Below are positions 61,977 to 64,000 of a stretch of 64,000 nt of DNA, piece after piece. The stretch's first letter is position 1. Every line of letters starts with the position of its first letter. This stretch comes from Hyphomicrobiales bacterium (GTDB lineage: Bacteria > Pseudomonadota > Alphaproteobacteria > Rhizobiales > Rhizobiaceae). The DNA is taken from positions 177,111 to 241,110 of the forward strand of contig UBMI01000016.1 in the NCBI GenBank assembly GCA_900466475.1. The letters run 5' to 3'. The position numbers and the translations under genes are program-made. Below the pieces are notes generated by a model. It did no database searches, had not been told where the DNA came from, and saw nothing but the letters and a program-made list of their open reading frames with translations.

Positions 61977-63133
61977 CGGACAATCCATTGGTCGCCGATG
62001 GCGAAGCGGGCCTTGAGCAGGCATTCCTCATATTCGGCTTCAGCAGTAGAATCGAAGACGATGCCGCCGCCGACATTGAAGACTGCTTTGCCGCCGTCAA
62101 ACAGCGTCATGGTACGGATGGCGACGGAAAAGCGCATCGCGCCGCCGGGCGAGATCATGCCGATTGCGCCGCAATAGGCATCGCGCGGACCGTCCTCAAG
62201 GTCGTGTAGGATTTCCATGGCGCGGATCTTCGGCGCACCTGTTATCGAGCCGCAGGGAAAAAGGGCGGCAAAGATGTCGCGGATGGAAAGATCGGGCAGG
62301 AGCTTCGCCTGAACGTGGCTGACCATCTGGTGGACGGTCGGATAGGTCTCGATTTCGAAGAGTTTTGGAACGTCCAGCGTGCCGACTTCGGTGATGCGCG
62401 AGATATCGTTGCGTAAGAGGTCGACGATCATGCGGTTTTCAGCTTGCGTCTTGATGTCGGCCTTCATGGCTTCAATGATATCTGCGTCTTCCGCCGGCGT
62501 CGCACCGCGCCTGGCTGTACCCTTCATCGGATGCGTCTCGATCCAGCCATCTTCATCGGCGCGGAAAAACAGTTCCGGAGACCGGGAAAGAATGATGGGG
62601 CCGCCAAGATCGGCAAATGCGCCGTACTTAACGGGCTGGCGGTCGATCAGCGACCAGAAGGCGGCCAGCGGATCGCCGCTCCAGCGAGCCTTGATCGGCA
62701 TCGTCAGGTTGGCCTGATAGATATCGCCGAGGCGCAGATGCCGGTGCAGGCGGTCGAAACGCTCTTTATATATATCGAAATTCCAGCCGGCCCTCGGTGC
62801 GGTCAGGAATTCCTCGTTTTCGTGCCGCTGCCGCGGCCTTGCGAGAGGATGACCGTCCGGCTGAGGAGCATCGAAGACGCCGAACACCAGCAGCGGTGTC
62901 TTGCGGTTGTCCTCAGCGAAGGGAGCAAGCTTTTCTTCGAAGAGATGACCGGCTTCGTAAGCGATATAGCCGGCAAGCCATTTGCCTGCCTGTCGCGCCT
63001 CTTCCATCCGCTTGAGCGCCGGCAGGAATTCCGCCTTCGTGCGGGCGATGATCATGCTGGCCGGACCGGCGAAGAGCATGACTTCGCCGGTCGTGTCGTC
63101 CCGGAACAGGATGAAAGGTTCAGAGGCTGCCAT
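61973..63133 (-). CDS. pabB: Aminodeoxychorismate synthase component I
   Basis: Converts chorismate and ammonia to aminodeoxychorismate for folate. The 386-residue protein has the chorismate-binding domain with GDIYQANLTMPIKARW, SRSPELFFR, THPMKGTARRG, AENRMIVDLLRND and LFPCGSITGAPKIRAMEIL, ending GGGIVFDSTAEAEYEECLLK. The PIKGT-type motif is MKGTA, as in PabB where Lys forms a covalent intermediate. ATG at 63133. A pabA partner is not in the window. Confidence 0.93.
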   Translation of the reverse strand: MAASEPFILFRDDTTGEVMLFAGPASMIIARTKAEFLPALKRMEEARQAGKWLAGYIAYEAGHLFEEKLAPFAEDNRKTPLLVFGVFDAPQPDGHPLARPRQRHENEEFLTAPRAGWNFDIYKERFDRLHRHLRLGDIYQANLTMPIKARWSGDPLAAFWSLIDRQPVKYGAFADLGGPIILSRSPELFFRADEDGWIETHPMKGTARRGATPAEDADIIEAMKADIKTQAENRMIVDLLRNDISRITEVGTLDVPKLFEIETYPTVHQMVSHVQAKLLPDLSIRDIFAALFPCGSITGAPKIRAMEILHDLEDGPRDAYCGAIGMISPGGAMRFSVAIRTMTLFDGGKAVFNVGGGIVFDSTAEAEYEECLLKARFAIGDQWIVR

Positions 63134-63168
63134 TGCCTTTTCCAGCGAAACTGTAGGTTTCGGCGGTC

Positions 63169-64000
63169 TTATGCCTTGTCTAGTGCCTCAAGTTCGTCGA
63201 TCAAGCCTTCGATCATCGACAGGCCCTTGCTCCAGAAGGAAGGATCCGTCGCATCCAGGCCGAAGGGCTTCAGCAGTTCGGAATGATGCTTGGTGCCGCC
63301 GGCCTTCAGCATCTCGAAATACTTGTCCTGAAAGCCCTTCTCGGCCTTCTGATAGACGGCATAGAGCGAGTTCACCAGGCAGTCGCCGAAGGCATAGGCG
63401 TAGACATAGAAGGGCGAGTGGATGAAGTGGGGGATATAGGCCCAGTAGGTCTCATAACCCTCGGAAATCTTGATCGCCGGGCCGAGGCTTTCCGACTGGA
63501 CGGAAAGCCAGAGTTCGCCGATATCGTCGGCAGTCAATTCGCCGGCCTTGCGGGCGGTGTGGACCTTGCGCTCGAACTCGTAGAAGGCGATCTGCCGCAC
63601 GACCGTGTTGATCATGTCCTCGACCTTCTGGGCAAGCATGGCTTTGCGCTCGCGCTTGTCGCTCGTGCGTTCGAGCAGCGCGCGGAAGGTCAGCATCTCG
63701 CCGAAGACGGAAGCTGTTTCGGCGAGCGTCAGTGGCGTCTGACACATGAGGGCGCCTTGCGCGCCGGCAAGAACCTGATGAACGCCGTGGCCGAGTTCGT
63801 GGGCGAGCGTCATCACATCGCGCGGCTTGCCCATATAGTTGACGAGTACATAGGGATGCGCCGACGGAACGGTCGGATGAGCAAAGGCACCGGGCGCCTT
63901 GCCGGGGCGAACGGGGGCGTCGATCCATTGTTCGTCAAAGAAGCGCTTGGCGATTTCAGCCATTTCCGGCGCGAAATTGCCATAGGCGGACAGCACCGTG
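63169..64000 (-). CDS. pepF: Oligoendopeptidase F-type M3 metallopeptidase, 5' end cut by the window
   Basis: The visible 276 C-terminal residues belong to peptidase family M3. The zinc motif TLAHELGHGVHQVLAG and the third ligand region TLAETASVFGEML are intact, and HFIHSPFYVYAYAFGDCLVNSL is typical of PepF. Full-length members have about 600 residues, so roughly half is missing on the right. It is cytoplasmic and degrades short peptides. It stops 36 bases before pabB begins and may be upstream in the same transcript. Confidence 0.92.
   Translation of the reverse strand, partial: TVLSAYGNFAPEMAEIAKRFFDEQWIDAPVRPGKAPGAFAHPTVPSAHPYVLVNYMGKPRDVMTLAHELGHGVHQVLAGAQGALMCQTPLTLAETASVFGEMLTFRALLERTSDKRERKAMLAQKVEDMINTVVRQIAFYEFERKVHTARKAGELTADDIGELWLSVQSESLGPAIKISEGYETYWAYIPHFIHSPFYVYAYAFGDCLVNSLYAVYQKAEKGFQDKYFEMLKAGGTKHHSELLKPFGLDATDPSFWSKGLSMIEGLIDELEALDKA

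Overview
The window reads as a chromosomal segment of a Rhizobium-type alphaproteobacterium (Rhizobiaceae, order Hyphomicrobiales). Evidence: a glgP-glgB-glgC-glgA-pgm glycogen cluster, homospermidine synthase, a Brucella-type Omp10 lipoprotein, CpdR next to an N-formylglutamate amidohydrolase and a HisN-type phosphatase, two promoter-like sites of the alphaproteobacterial EcfG general-stress sigma factor, an RpoH promoter plus ROSE thermometer before an hsp20 gene, and a high-GC coding pattern. I see no insertion sequence, integrase, phage gene, rRNA or CRISPR array. Both ends cut a gene: pgm on the left and a pepF-like peptidase on the right.

Layout. 1-9.2 kb: glycogen synthesis and breakdown operon on the minus strand. 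9.2-17.1 kb: a VWA/TadG-like surface protein, then a tightly coupled three-gene operon of transglutaminase-like protein, ATP-grasp/alpha-E fusion and transglutaminase/DUF2126 protein, probably a peptide-synthesis system of unknown product. 17.2-25.8 kb: a TctE/TctD-like two-component pair, a GNAT acetyltransferase, an orphan solute-binding protein, a methyltransferase and a complete tctCBA tripartite tricarboxylate transporter. 26-30.4 kb: accessory-looking stretch with several very small genes, a DUF475/TerC-like membrane protein behind a long structured leader, a nuclease-like membrane protein, two small secreted proteins (one Rap1a/Tai-like) and tRNA-Val(GAC). 30.4-33.9 kb: cpdR, N-formylglutamate amidohydrolase, a probable MmgR-type sRNA, hisN and a lysophospholipase-like hydrolase. 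34.4-38.2 kb: hsp20, an SBF-type transporter with a divergent LysR regulator, and a threonine aldolase. 38.7-45.2 kb: gltB-gltD glutamate synthase. 45.3-54.3 kb: envelope genes (lytic transglycosylase, DUF459 protein, galU, outer-membrane barrel, kdsD, NfeD and stomatin). 54.4-64 kb: hemH, a 5'-nucleotidase with LysM tail, omp10, hss, a DUF3445 protein, a YciI-like protein, pabC, pabB and pepF.

How the genes fit together. Storage carbon (glg, pgm, galU) and nitrogen assimilation (gltBD) are the metabolic core, with folate precursor (pabBC), haem (hemH) and polyamine (hss) enzymes at the right end. Regulation visible in the DNA is the main point of interest: a long terminator-containing leader before the DUF475 gene, an EcfG-type promoter before a 79-residue unknown protein, a second EcfG-type site upstream of glgP, RpoH plus ROSE control of hsp20, a sRNA promoter bracketed by two TGCA-N-TGCA boxes, and palindromes upstream of tctC. 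The least characterised multi-gene unit is the ATP-grasp/alpha-E/transglutaminase operon at 10.5-17.1 kb. All family names come from reading translated motifs; no database search was possible.
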